The notes: generated by a model not told the origin, from the letters alone. DNA of 64,000 nucleotides from CAYFFV01 sp964342695 (GCA_964342695.1 CAYFFV010000006.1:44669-108668); one strand, 5' to 3'; positions 26,816 to 35,780 are shown, counted from the first letter of the stretch. Numbers and translations are program-made.

Positions 26816-28120
26816 CTACTTTTTTTCCAGCGGTACTCCACGTATCGATGCATCAATTAATTCCACCAGGTGGAATTGTGGGCGGTGTTGATCAATAGCG
26901 TCAAGGTTACCTTGAATTTGTAAGAGACATCCTGGGTTGCTTGAGACGATGGCGTCAGCGCCGGTAGATGCGATGTTGTTTGCCTTTCGCTGTCCTAGTG
27001 CGCGTGCAGCTTCAGGTTCAACAAGGTTGTATATACCAGCCGAACCACAGCACAGTGATCCTTCAGGGATTTCGCAAATATCCAGTTCAGGAATGCTGGA
27101 CAACACCGCTCTTGGTTGAGCTTTCACACCCTGCGCATGTTGTAGGTGACATGCGTCATGGTAAGCGACTCGAAGAGGTAAAGGGTGACGTGGCGCAGTA
27201 GACGGGCTATCAGCCAATATTTCTGAAATATCCTTGCATTTTTTTGAGAATTCGGCCGCGCGGCTGGCATAGACTGGGTCGTCTCGCAGTAAGTGTCCGT
27301 AATCTTTCAGTGTCGAACCGCAACCTGCCGCGTTAGCAACAACAAAATCGAGGTCATTATTTTCAAACGCATCAATCAAGGCCTTAGCCATTTCAGCCGC
27401 TTCTTGCTCATAACCAGCGTGAAGCATTAAGGCGCCACAACACTCCTGTTTTTTCGGCACGACGACCTCAAATCCCTCTGCAGTGAGCACCCTTTGGGTA
27501 GCGGCATTAACTTCCCCAAAAAAAACACGTTGCACGCAGCCTAGCAGTAGCCCCACTCGTTGATTGTTGGTTCGAGGTGTGTTCAATGGTTTTACTGAAC
27601 CCTCAACAATGGAACGCAATGATATTGATGGAGCAATATTTTCCATTGCTTGCAAACGTTGTGGTAAAAGCCTAAGAACACCACTAATTTGTAATAGTTT
27701 TTGAATTCCAGATTTTTGATAGAACCATAACGCTAATGCGACCCAACGCAGTCGCTTGACGTAAGGGAAGAAGAAAAAAATCAATCGGCGAAACCAGCGG
27801 TCTCCGAGTGAACGCGGTGAGTTGCGTTCAACTTGTTGGCGGGTGGCTTCAATTAGGTGATCATATTGCACCCCAGATGGACATGCAGTAACACAAGCCA
27901 TGCAACCTAGACACGTGTCAATGTGATGTACGAAACCATCTGTAAGGGCGTCCTTTTCTTCATAGCCGACCTTCATTAAGTGAATACGCCCGCGAGGCGA
28001 ATCCATTTCTTTTTGCCAGAGCACATATGTGGGACAGGCAGGCAAGCAAAACCCGCAGTGGACGCAATCTGCAAGTAGGTTCTGTGCAGGTGGGTGTTCT
28101 TCGTCATATATTCCAGGCAT
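26816..28120 (-). CDS. glcF: Glycolate oxidase iron-sulfur subunit GlcF
   Basis: This subunit takes electrons from GlcD/GlcE to the membrane. Two ferredoxin-type 4Fe-4S motifs are clear (CVHCGFCLPACP and CLGCMACVTACP), followed by two CCG domains (ECCGALMLHAG and SLCCGSAGIYN) typical of heterodisulfide-reductase-like subunits. The start at 28120 (MPGIYDEEHPP) matches the usual GlcF N-terminus; an in-frame ATG at 28171 would add 17 atypical residues. Unusually, it is transcribed toward glcDE, so the three subunits are not one operon. It is divergent from the quinone oxidoreductase gene. Confidence 0.92.
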   Translation of the reverse strand: MPGIYDEEHPPAQNLLADCVHCGFCLPACPTYVLWQKEMDSPRGRIHLMKVGYEEKDALTDGFVHHIDTCLGCMACVTACPSGVQYDHLIEATRQQVERNSPRSLGDRWFRRLIFFFFPYVKRLRWVALALWFYQKSGIQKLLQISGVLRLLPQRLQAMENIAPSISLRSIVEGSVKPLNTPRTNNQRVGLLLGCVQRVFFGEVNAATQRVLTAEGFEVVVPKKQECCGALMLHAGYEQEAAEMAKALIDAFENNDLDFVVANAAGCGSTLKDYGHLLRDDPVYASRAAEFSKKCKDISEILADSPSTAPRHPLPLRVAYHDACHLQHAQGVKAQPRAVLSSIPELDICEIPEGSLCCGSAGIYNLVEPEAARALGQRKANNIASTGADAIVSSNPGCLLQIQGNLDAIDQHRPQFHLVELIDASIRGVPLEKK

Positions 28121-28267
28121 TGTAGTTAGCTCGAAGAACATTAGTGTGACGCAACAGACAGGACTTGTCACGTTTTCTCGTTAAGTAACCTGATCGACAC
28201 CGGCGAGCCTAAGGGCTAAGATGGATCCACGGTTAATTTAATAAAGTTTTTGCGATGGAGTGATTCA

Positions 28268-29242
28268 ATGACGCAGGCAATCCGTATTCATGAATTAGGT
28301 GGGCCCGATGTTTTGACTTGGGAGAGCGTTGATGTTAACGAGCCTGGTCCCGGGGAAGCCTTAATAAGGCAGACGGCCGTAGGACTTAACTACATCGATG
28401 TATATCACCGAACAGGGACCTATCCCTTGCCGTCAATGCCAGCCATTCTTGGTAATGAAGCCGCCGGTGTTGTCGAGTCTATTGGCGACGGCGTCACTGA
28501 GCTAGAGATTGGCGATCGTGTCGCGTACTGCATGAATTTAGGTGGTTACGCAGAGCGAAGGCTGATTCCATCGAAAGAATTAATACGTCTTCCAAGTGGG
28601 GTAACAGACAAGGAAGCGGCAGCCCTGATGTTAAAGGGATGCACGGTGCAGTATTTATTACGCACCACTCATTGTGTTAATCCTAGTGATACGATTCTTT
28701 TTCATGCAGTTGCCGGGGGTTGTGGACTTATTGCGTGTCAATGGGCTCGGCACCTTGGTGCAACAATGATTGGAACTGTAAGCAATCAAGAGAAGGCTGA
28801 ACTAGCCAAGATGCACGGGTGTGAGCACGTAATCATCTACTCAGAAGAAAACGTGGCCGAACGGGTAAGAGACATTACGGATGGTGTTGGTGTTCAGGTA
28901 GTTTACGATTCAGTCGGTCGCGATACGTTTCAGGATTCATTGGATTGTCTTAGCAGTAGGGGCTTAATGGTGAGTTTTGGTAATTCTTCAGGACCTGTGC
29001 CTCCATTCAGTCCTAGTATCTTGGCGGCTAAAGGTTCACTGTACCTTACTCGGCCGACCCTTGCTACTCACATTAATTCACGAGAGAAGCTTGAACACGT
29101 TACGGGCGAATTATTTGATCTAGTGGAGAAGGGCATTATAAATGCAGGCGTCCGACAGGAATATCCGCTAAAGGACGTTAAACAGGCTCATATTTGTTTG
29201 GAACGGCGCGAGACAACAGGGGCAACGGTCTTAATCACGTGA
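28268..29242 (+). CDS. NADPH:quinone reductase (zinc-independent MDR family)
   Basis: A medium-chain dehydrogenase/reductase of about 324 residues, most like quinone oxidoreductase Qor. Evidence includes GLNYIDVYHRTGTYPLP, GNEAAGVVESIGDGV, the nucleotide-binding region AVAGGCGLIACQWARHLGA and VVYDSVGRDTFQDSLDCL. It lacks the cysteine/histidine set of zinc-dependent alcohol dehydrogenases. The start at 28268 is chosen because GGAG lies eight bases upstream; the in-frame ATG at 28250 has no such site. It reduces quinones or enones with NADPH in the cytoplasm, judged from the family. Confidence 0.9.
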   Translation: MTQAIRIHELGGPDVLTWESVDVNEPGPGEALIRQTAVGLNYIDVYHRTGTYPLPSMPAILGNEAAGVVESIGDGVTELEIGDRVAYCMNLGGYAERRLIPSKELIRLPSGVTDKEAAALMLKGCTVQYLLRTTHCVNPSDTILFHAVAGGCGLIACQWARHLGATMIGTVSNQEKAELAKMHGCEHVIIYSEENVAERVRDITDGVGVQVVYDSVGRDTFQDSLDCLSSRGLMVSFGNSSGPVPPFSPSILAAKGSLYLTRPTLATHINSREKLEHVTGELFDLVEKGIINAGVRQEYPLKDVKQAHICLERRETTGATVLIT

Positions 29243-29373
29243 ATAATTAGGTCTGCATGGCAACTGTTAGCGCCTAACATCCTAAAGATTTATGTGGGTT
29301 GTAGATGTTCTTTCAGGTTATCGAAAAGCAATATTTTAGTATTTCGGTGGTAGGATTAACTGACGTAAATTAC

Positions 29374-29387
29374 TTACATTTATGTAA
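29374..29387. promoter_or_regulatory. Palindrome upstream of the Tat-ThDP gene, possible operator
   Basis: TTACATTTATGTAA has perfect 6-base arms around a TT centre and lies 28 bases before the GTG start of the next gene, in an A/T-rich stretch with further GTAA/TTAC words (29364-29372). The size and place fit a dimeric repressor site, but no regulator gene is adjacent. Confidence 0.3.
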
Positions 29388-29414
29388 TGTGATTTGACCG
29401 GTTGGAGGTTTCAG

Positions 29415-31364
29415 GTGAAAAAAAAATATCCAAAAAAATCAAGTCAACGGTCGAAAGAGTCTCGTCGCTCTTTCATGAAAAAAGCTGTCATGGGAGCCGG
29501 TGCAACGGCGGCTCTGGGTGCTTCAAAAGCGGGGTTCGCGGAACAAGTTGAATCAACGACAAAAAAAATTTTAATTCCGAAAGAATTTGAGGACGCGTCC
29601 GCCGCTCCATTGACTAAGGTTGATTTTCCAATGATTGGTGCGCAAGTCTTTGCTCGTGCTTGCAAAGAAGAGGGTGTGTCGGCGTTGTTCTGTTGTCCTG
29701 GTAATTATTTAATCGTGCATGCAATGGCAGAGGCTGGGGTGCCAACCTACTCAGGGCGTCATGAAGGGTCACTTTGTCACGCAGCAGATGCTTTTTGTCG
29801 AGCTACCGGTGAGATTGCTGCAACGTCTGGCACCGAAGGTCCAGGGTTTACTGACATGATTGGCGGTATTGCCGCAGCTAATGCAGCCCGATCTCCTATT
29901 TTGGTTCTGGCCAGTAACAGTACTATCTTAGGTGATGATACCGAGAGAGGGATTCAAGATTGTTATCAGCAACCCACAACCGAAGGTTTGAGAAAATACG
30001 GTAAGCGTCTTATTACGCCAGAACGAACGTGGGAATATGCGGGTTACGCCTTTAGACAACTTAAGACCGGGGTTCCGAAGCCAGTTCATCTTGATTTTCC
30101 AGCTGAGGTTGCTGGGGCTCAATTCGCCGATGCCAGTGAACTTGAGTATTACTACGATAAAACAAAATATCGAACTGAAGCTAAAGCTCATCCTGACCCC
30201 AAAGCGATTGAAACAGCTGTTCGGTTACTGCGCGGTGCGGATCGACCGATCATTGTATCGAGTAATGGAGTGTTTTACGGAAAAGCTTGGGTTCCCCTCA
30301 GACAACTTGCCGAAAAGGCGCAGATTCCTGTTGTTGAATCTGGAGCGATGAAAGGTCAGTTTCCTGGTGATCACAAACTGTCGGCTGATGCGGCGCCAAA
30401 CGCACTGGCTAGCGCCGATGTAGTTCTTCTTGTGGGTCAGTACTGTATGCCTACGATTGGGGAGTTTGCATTTGGTCCAGACGCCAAGTACATTCGGATT
30501 GATCCTGCGGCTGAAGATATAGGTCGGAACCTCCCGATTGATGTAGGTATTGTGAGCGACGAACATGCGGCGCTCACCGCTTTGGTCGACGCTATGCCAA
30601 ATCAGCAGCATGATTCTTGGGTAAGTGAAATCGAATTAGCGCGACAGGAATTTGAAGCTGAAAATGAAAAGTTCTATCAAACAGGACTCGGGTATACGGA
30701 TGCTGTTCATCCAGCTGTAGTTTCTAAGGAGTTGGCGGAGTTTCTTTATAACGGAGACCTTCCTAAAGAACAAACTACCGTAGTGCAGGGTGGATATGGT
30801 GTTGCTCGCTACACACGACGATATCTGCGCGCATATCGGCCCGGACAAATTATTAACGGTGCGTATCAGTATGGTGCAATAGGTCCAGATGTTGGTTATG
30901 CACTTGGCGTGGCTGTTGCCGTCCAGCAAGGGGTGGGAGCCCAGGCTGATTACAAAGGTCATCCGGTCATTGCGATAACAGGAGATGGAGGAATTGGATA
31001 TTCAGGCATGGAACTTGAGACGATCGCTAAATATCGATTACCCGTCATCACTATTGTGTACAACAATAATGCGTGGGGTACGTGGACGGGTCAGCGGAAT
31101 AATACTATTTCACTTCCTATTCACTTGTTTCAGGAAAATATTCGTTATGACAAGATGGGTGAAGCACTCGGAGCTCACGGGGAGTACGTTACCCGCCCTC
31201 AGGATTTCACTCCTGCTCTGGAGCGGGCGTATCAGGTTGCACTTACGGAAAGTCGCCCGTCCATCATTAATGTACAAGCAAAAAAGGAATTCTGGTTGCG
31301 TGATCAATACCCACCGGGCTTTTTAGGGAAGATAGAACCTGGGCTGATGGCCTACAACCATTAA
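29415..31364 (+). CDS. Thiamine-diphosphate-dependent enzyme with Tat signal
   Basis: This acetolactate-synthase-like ThDP enzyme is about 649 residues long. The N-terminus carries KESRRSFMKKAVMGAGATAA, a twin-arginine signal, ending near GFAEQ. The catalytic glutamate sits in SGRHEGSLCHAADAF, and the cofactor motif runs from GDGGIGYSGMELETIAKY to VYNNNAWG. All three ThDP domains appear present. A GTG at 29415 with GGAGG nine bases upstream is preferred to a TTG at 29394. Most homologues are cytoplasmic, so export of a folded cofactor enzyme is unusual. The substrate (a 2-oxo acid or acyl-CoA) is unknown. Confidence 0.87.
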   Translation: MKKKYPKKSSQRSKESRRSFMKKAVMGAGATAALGASKAGFAEQVESTTKKILIPKEFEDASAAPLTKVDFPMIGAQVFARACKEEGVSALFCCPGNYLIVHAMAEAGVPTYSGRHEGSLCHAADAFCRATGEIAATSGTEGPGFTDMIGGIAAANAARSPILVLASNSTILGDDTERGIQDCYQQPTTEGLRKYGKRLITPERTWEYAGYAFRQLKTGVPKPVHLDFPAEVAGAQFADASELEYYYDKTKYRTEAKAHPDPKAIETAVRLLRGADRPIIVSSNGVFYGKAWVPLRQLAEKAQIPVVESGAMKGQFPGDHKLSADAAPNALASADVVLLVGQYCMPTIGEFAFGPDAKYIRIDPAAEDIGRNLPIDVGIVSDEHAALTALVDAMPNQQHDSWVSEIELARQEFEAENEKFYQTGLGYTDAVHPAVVSKELAEFLYNGDLPKEQTTVVQGGYGVARYTRRYLRAYRPGQIINGAYQYGAIGPDVGYALGVAVAVQQGVGAQADYKGHPVIAITGDGGIGYSGMELETIAKYRLPVITIVYNNNAWGTWTGQRNNTISLPIHLFQENIRYDKMGEALGAHGEYVTRPQDFTPALERAYQVALTESRPSIINVQAKKEFWLRDQYPPGFLGKIEPGLMAYNH

Positions 31365-31396
31365 ACTCTGATGGCAGCGACGCATTCAAACGGATC

Positions 31397-31906
31397 ATGG
31401 CACGTAAGAAGGTTTTAAAGCCACGGCGACGATCAGCGCAAGATGAGTTGGAGTTGGTAAGACGCAGATTACAGGCTTATGCTGACCGTGGTGTTTTTCG
31501 AGGGTACTCGGAAAAGCAATATCGAGCAGGCCGTCATTATTTCCGGTTTCTTTGGCTGGCTCGAGAGCCGTTCACGTTAACCTATGAACCTACATCTGGT
31601 ACGTTGACATTTACGAATTTTTTGCCACATGTTCATGCAAGATCGACGCTATGTAAGGAGCTTAAACTTTTTATTAAAGGACGGTCAGCGACTCGCTTGC
31701 CTGGCCATCGCCGCATAGATACAAAACGTGCTCGCCCTGACTGCTCAAGTCGACGAGGGACGTTGCTTGTTCATGTCATAGCAAAGCCGGGACATCATGA
31801 ATATGGCGTGACAAAAGTGATTAATTTGGTGCATGAGGTTTACTTGTATCTTCATACATATTTTCCAGAATATCTGTGGCAACATTATGATGTTCCTCAA
31901 GAGTGA
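31397..31906 (+). CDS. Conserved-looking basic protein of unknown function
   Basis: I do not recognise this 169-residue protein. It is rich in Arg, Lys and His: a basic helix (RRSAQDELELVRRRLQAYAD) is followed by GYSEKQYRAGRHYFRFLWLA, a beta segment (EPTSGTLTFTNFLP), a second basic part (KRARPDCSSRRG) and a helical end (VINLVHEVYLYLHTYFPEYL). No signal or membrane segment is present. Nucleic-acid binding is plausible from charge only. The stop overlaps the GTG start of the acetyltransferase gene by four bases, which suggests the two are translated together. Confidence 0.65.
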   Translation: MARKKVLKPRRRSAQDELELVRRRLQAYADRGVFRGYSEKQYRAGRHYFRFLWLAREPFTLTYEPTSGTLTFTNFLPHVHARSTLCKELKLFIKGRSATRLPGHRRIDTKRARPDCSSRRGTLLVHVIAKPGHHEYGVTKVINLVHEVYLYLHTYFPEYLWQHYDVPQE

Positions 31907-32385
31907 CAGTGGAAGAAAAAATAGAGTATCGACAAATGTTCGTTGGTGAATCAGAGCAGGTTTCCGCGTTAGCTCTGTCATCATTTAATGAATTTATTGC
32001 ACCTGAGTACTCTGAGGAAGGTATCCGTGAATTTCATAAGTATGTTGATGCTGAAGCCATTAAAAAGAGGGTTCAAAACAATCATCTTTTAATAGTTGCT
32101 AAAGTGGCGGTTGGTATCGTAGGCATGATAGAAATTCGCGATCAAAACCATGTCGCACTACTATTTGTTGAGAAAAAACATCAGAAGCATGGTTTAGCCA
32201 GGTCGCTCCTTCAGAATGCCTTTAATGAAGTGAAATCGCTTGCTCCCCACGTTGAAAGAATAACAGTGAATTCCTCACGACACGGGCTTCAGATTTACGA
32301 GAAACTTGGTTTTACTCAGACAGGTCCTGAGCGAAATATCAATGGGATTATTTTTTTTCCGATGGCGAAACAATTGGATTTATAG
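31903..32385 (+). CDS. GNAT-family N-acetyltransferase
   Basis: The 160-residue protein has the GNAT layout: VGIVGMIEIRDQNHVALLFV, then the acetyl-CoA loop region EKKHQKHGLARSLLQNA (a Q/RxxG/A type motif A), and the motif B end YEKLGFTQTGPE. It transfers an acetyl group from acetyl-CoA to an amine on an unknown substrate. The start is a GTG overlapping the stop of the preceding gene (GTGA at 31903-31906). The 4-base overlap with the unknown basic protein is the best clue to a partner or substrate. Confidence 0.88.
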   Translation: MTVEEKIEYRQMFVGESEQVSALALSSFNEFIAPEYSEEGIREFHKYVDAEAIKKRVQNNHLLIVAKVAVGIVGMIEIRDQNHVALLFVEKKHQKHGLARSLLQNAFNEVKSLAPHVERITVNSSRHGLQIYEKLGFTQTGPERNINGIIFFPMAKQLDL

Positions 32386-32402
32386 TGTTGTGCAACCTAT
32401 AA
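32380..32402. terminator. Hairpin between convergent genes, weak terminator candidate
   Basis: TTATAG pairs with CTATAA around an inner GTTG-TG-CAAC stem, with one bulged T, giving about ten pairs. It overlaps the stop codon of the acetyltransferase and faces the end of the minus-strand DUF2231 gene. No T-run follows on either strand, so termination is only suggested. Confidence 0.3.
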
Positions 32403-32424
32403 GAAATTCTTGAGTCCCAGGAAC

Positions 32425-33504
32425 TTAGTTAATAGATTGAATCTGAATCTGATCAACAAGAAGGCGACCTTCTCCTTGGATTTGCATTCCGAAAGGACCA
32501 GGTTCTAAATCATCCGCGTGACCGTGCGTAATCAGGTCACCATTGACATAGCCACGAAAGTGCCCTTCACCTCCAAAGATTTGTAGGTCTAGCCATCCTG
32601 ATTGTAATAATTCCTTCTCTTCAAAAATCGTTTCGACGCCCTCGTTAACGCGTCCAAGTTGAATGACATTCTTGGTGGCAGAAAAGAAATCAAATGTTTC
32701 CGAATTTTGCACATGGAGCAGTAGCCGAATTTCCCCGTCAAATTGTTCCAGATTGATAGAAACTGCTGCTTGTGAAGAAGCGACATTTGAGCCGGCCACA
32801 AAAATTGCTGAGACTTCCTGGGCAGAGAGTCCTAAAACGGGACCTTTTTCTTCATCGTGAACCATACCAGGAGTCAGCTCGGAGACGGCGCCTTCCAACC
32901 ATGTAAATTCATTAGCCATTACAGTTTCCGCTCCAACCACTGGGTGCCATACCCATGAACCATTTTCCAAATCGACGATACCCTCATCGCGGGCAGAGGA
33001 CATGGCCGCCGAGACGCGATTATTCGCTTCTTCTTGAAAAGTGTCTGTTGTGATGGTTTGGACGCCTAGCCCGTGTCGGTATACCAAGAGAGCTCCATGT
33101 TCAGCAGTTTCATACAGCATGAAAATTCCACCTAACGCGAGTACGAACGACGCTATCTCGATCCATTTTTTCTGGGGCAATATGAAGGAAACGGCTAGGC
33201 GTAACGAAGCGAAGAATACAAAGAACCAAGTGGCTCTAGACGCCCAGTCGTGATGTTCTCCGACCAGAGGAGCAACGTCTGCTGGCAACAGCATTGCGTC
33301 GGCTGCGCTTTCACCAGTGAAATACGCGAGCATACCAGAGGCAGCACCAATACAATATAGAAGCGATACGGTATTTCTTATAGATAGATTGCGACGAAAA
33401 AATAAGCCAACTAGGTCGACGGCGACAGCTACAACAAGTAAAGCAATAGGAAAATGAACAACAATAGGATGAATGTTAGGTGCCCAGTCAGGTGTAAGTG
33501 ACAT
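32425..33504 (-). CDS. DUF2231 membrane protein with C-terminal jelly-roll-like domain
   Basis: The first 145 or so residues match DUF2231: NIHPIVVHFPIALLVVAVAV opens the first of four or five membrane helices, with conserved His residues (HPIVVHFP, GEHHDWASRATW) that might bind heme or metal. After this, a globular part of about 200 residues contains beta-rich segments (EIRLLLHVQNSETFDFFSA, GHFRGYVNGDLI, GPFGMQIQGEGRLLVDQIQI) that resemble concanavalin/laminin-G-like sugar-binding folds. Plain DUF2231 proteins are shorter, so this looks like a fusion. AGAGGAAA precedes the ATG. The ligand is unknown. Confidence 0.75.
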   Translation of the reverse strand: MSLTPDWAPNIHPIVVHFPIALLVVAVAVDLVGLFFRRNLSIRNTVSLLYCIGAASGMLAYFTGESAADAMLLPADVAPLVGEHHDWASRATWFFVFFASLRLAVSFILPQKKWIEIASFVLALGGIFMLYETAEHGALLVYRHGLGVQTITTDTFQEEANNRVSAAMSSARDEGIVDLENGSWVWHPVVGAETVMANEFTWLEGAVSELTPGMVHDEEKGPVLGLSAQEVSAIFVAGSNVASSQAAVSINLEQFDGEIRLLLHVQNSETFDFFSATKNVIQLGRVNEGVETIFEEKELLQSGWLDLQIFGGEGHFRGYVNGDLITHGHADDLEPGPFGMQIQGEGRLLVDQIQIQSIN

Positions 33505-33587
33505 TTTCCTCTTTTAATTTATCGATTCTATAATAATGATTTTAGGCAACAGCTGTGTAGTAATTCAACTGAGGATTAGAAATAGTG

Positions 33588-34355
33588 ATGGAAGGTTGGC
33601 ATGGATGGGATGAGTACGCACCATTCTATGACTGGGAAAACAAACGGACAGTTGGACGCCAAGATGTAACATTTTGGATGGATCTTGCTGCTCGTATCGG
33701 TGTTCCGGTACTTGAACTCGGTTGTGGAACGGGTCGTATTTCATTGCCCGTTGCACGGAAAGTAGGTCAGTTTGTTGGCGTAGACCGTTCCGGAGAAATG
33801 TTGCGGCGTCTTAGTCAACGTTTTCGAAGAGCGAAACTTGGCCAAGGGGTTAGTCTTGTTCGAGGTGACATACGGGCACTTCCTTTTCGGAAAAGACATC
33901 GCTTTAAACTGGTTATGGCACCCTATGGGATTGTTCAATCCTTATTGCGAGATAAAGATGTAACAGATACGTTTGAATGTGTTGCGAAAAGTGTTTCACG
34001 TGGGGGTGTGTTTGCGATCGACTTGGTTCCTGATTTGCCTCGATGGAAAGAATATGAACGACGCATTAGTCTTCGTGGTATTGGACCCAATGGTGGGCGC
34101 TTGAAATTAATTGAAACGGTGAGGCAGGACCCTGTTAAACGGTTGACCATTTTTGATCAGGAGTTTGTAGAACAAAAAGCAAAAGTTAAAAAGGTTTACA
34201 ATTTTTCAATCGCATTTCGAACTTTAACGGTTCCACAAGTGACCCGACGACTCGAACAGTCAGGTTTTAGGGTTGATGCTGTGTTAGGTGATTATCGCGG
34301 AACCGCTTGGTCGGTTGATGCGGACGTCTGGGTCATTATTGCTCGTCGGATCTAG
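33588..34355 (+). CDS. Class I SAM-dependent methyltransferase
   Basis: The 255-residue protein shows the Rossmann motif I VLELGCGTGRISLPVA (about residues 44-59), the motif II acidic end FVGVDRSGEML, motif III VRGDIRALPF and the post-motif LVMAPYGIVQSLL, all typical of small-molecule methyltransferases (Methyltransf_25 type). The start is ATG 33588, or GTG one codon upstream; GAGGAT precedes both. The substrate is unknown. It is divergent from the DUF2231 gene and lies 123 bases before yebC. Confidence 0.87.
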   Translation: MEGWHGWDEYAPFYDWENKRTVGRQDVTFWMDLAARIGVPVLELGCGTGRISLPVARKVGQFVGVDRSGEMLRRLSQRFRRAKLGQGVSLVRGDIRALPFRKRHRFKLVMAPYGIVQSLLRDKDVTDTFECVAKSVSRGGVFAIDLVPDLPRWKEYERRISLRGIGPNGGRLKLIETVRQDPVKRLTIFDQEFVEQKAKVKKVYNFSIAFRTLTVPQVTRRLEQSGFRVDAVLGDYRGTAWSVDADVWVIIARRI

Positions 34356-34478
34356 CATTTAATGACGAGTAGATGGACGTTCATATTCCATGAGGTGAAA
34401 GTTCTGCGATAATAAAAAGAGAAATTAATTAAGATTGCTATAGGTAGATTATTTTTTATCTGAATCGGAGAAAATAGA

Positions 34479-35228
34479 ATGTCAGGCCACTCAAAATGGG
34501 CCTCAATCAAGCATAAAAAGGGTGCGGCTGATGCAAAACGCGGCAAGTTGTTTACCCGCATTATCAAGGAGTTAACCGTAGCTGCTCGTGCGGCTGGTGG
34601 TGATCCAGATAGCAACCCACGTCTTCGGACGGTTGTTGCCGATGCCAAGGCGGCAAATATGCCAGCCGATAACATTAAGCGAGCCATACGCCGGGGCACT
34701 GGTGAAGAACCTGGTGTTTCCTATGAAGAAATGACTTATGAGGCGTACGGCCCAGGCGGAGCCGCCCTGTTAATTGAATGTTTAACTGATAATACGAATC
34801 GTACAGTCGGTGAAATACGGCATCTTTTGTCAAAGCACGGCGGAAATCTTGGTACCTCTAACAGTGTCGCTTGGATGTTTTCGAAACACGGATATCTCGT
34901 TGTTGATAAGAGCGGGGTCGATGAAGAAGTTCTTATGGCAGCTGCGGTTGATGCCGGTGCGGATGATTTTCGTGAAGATGGAGACTGTTGGGAGATTATA
35001 AGTTCCCCAGAATCTTATGACACTGTTTTATCTTCAGTTCGTGCAACTGGGGTCGAGCCCGTCAGCGCCAATTTAGCAATGCTGCCTCAAAATTATGTCA
35101 AGGTTGAAGGAAAGGATGCCCGACAGATTTTAAAATTAATGGAAGTCTTAGACGACCAAGATGATGTGCAGCATGTATGGTCGAATTTTGACGTTGATGC
35201 AGAGGAGATCGAGGCGTCTCTAGCGTGA
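34479..35228 (+). CDS. yebC: YebC/TACO1-family protein
   Basis: This 249-residue protein has the family signature at its start (MSGHSKWASIKHKKGAADAK) and further matches such as ARAAGGDPDSNPRLR, ANMPADNIKRAIRRGTG, YEAYGPGGAALLIE, NVAWMF-like NSVAWMF and AMLPQNYVKVE. Members act as DNA-binding regulators or as translation factors that ease ribosome stalling at proline stretches. CGGAGAAAA precedes the ATG. It overlaps ruvC by four bases, an arrangement conserved in many bacteria. Confidence 0.96.
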   Translation: MSGHSKWASIKHKKGAADAKRGKLFTRIIKELTVAARAAGGDPDSNPRLRTVVADAKAANMPADNIKRAIRRGTGEEPGVSYEEMTYEAYGPGGAALLIECLTDNTNRTVGEIRHLLSKHGGNLGTSNSVAWMFSKHGYLVVDKSGVDEEVLMAAAVDAGADDFREDGDCWEIISSPESYDTVLSSVRATGVEPVSANLAMLPQNYVKVEGKDARQILKLMEVLDDQDDVQHVWSNFDVDAEEIEASLA

Positions 35229-35770
35229 GAATTTTCGGGGTTGACCCCGGCTCTCAAAGAACAGGATTCGGTTGCATCGAAACCAATGGCAGCCGGTACA
35301 AGATTGTTATATCTGGAGTGCTTGAACCGCCACCGGATATTCCATTTTCTCAAAAGTTATTATTTATTCATGAAGGTCTTTCGGATTTATTAACAAAATA
35401 TCGGCCGGACGTGATGGCTATTGAGAACCTCTTTTTTGCTCGAAATGCGCGTTCCGCACTAATTCTTGGACATGTTCGTGGTGTTCTAATACTCGCTGCC
35501 GCCGAGAAAAAAATTTCGGTTTCTGAATATTCGCCTACAGAGGTAAAGCGGGCTGTGGTTGGTTATGGCCGTGCCGAAAAAAGTCAGGTGCAGCAAATGG
35601 TCATGCTTTTACTTGGATTAGAGGTTGCACCTTCTCCACTGGATGTTTCGGATGCTTTAGGAGTGGCTATTTGTCACGGTAACTCAATAGGAACTCTTGG
35701 GAAACCTGAACAGCAGTCACAAGGAAGTCGTAGCTGGCGAGATTACAAAGTCAAGGAACAAAGCAAGTAG
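35225..35770 (+). CDS. ruvC: Holliday junction resolvase RuvC
   Basis: RuvC cuts Holliday junctions during recombinational repair. Catalytic acidic residues are visible in FGVDPGSQRTGFG (N-terminal Asp), AIENLFFARN (Glu) and DVSDALGVAICHG (C-terminal Asp). Length (181 residues) is normal, with a slightly long basic tail. The start is GTG at 35225, overlapping the yebC stop (GTGA). ruvA follows after 10 bases, so yebC-ruvC-ruvA-ruvB form one operon. Confidence 0.96.
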   Translation: MRIFGVDPGSQRTGFGCIETNGSRYKIVISGVLEPPPDIPFSQKLLFIHEGLSDLLTKYRPDVMAIENLFFARNARSALILGHVRGVLILAAAEKKISVSEYSPTEVKRAVVGYGRAEKSQVQQMVMLLLGLEVAPSPLDVSDALGVAICHGNSIGTLGKPEQQSQGSRSWRDYKVKEQSK

Positions 35771-35780
35771 TCGAGGATTT

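Noticed and set aside
29265..29279. TGTTAG-CGC-CTAACA hairpin after the quinone reductase gene
   Set aside because: The 6-base stem is perfect but no T-run follows on either strand, so it was not called a terminator.
33529..33534. TATAAT box before the methyltransferase gene
   Set aside because: The -10 match is perfect, but no acceptable -35 element lies 15-19 bases upstream (TTCCTC only), so a promoter was not called.
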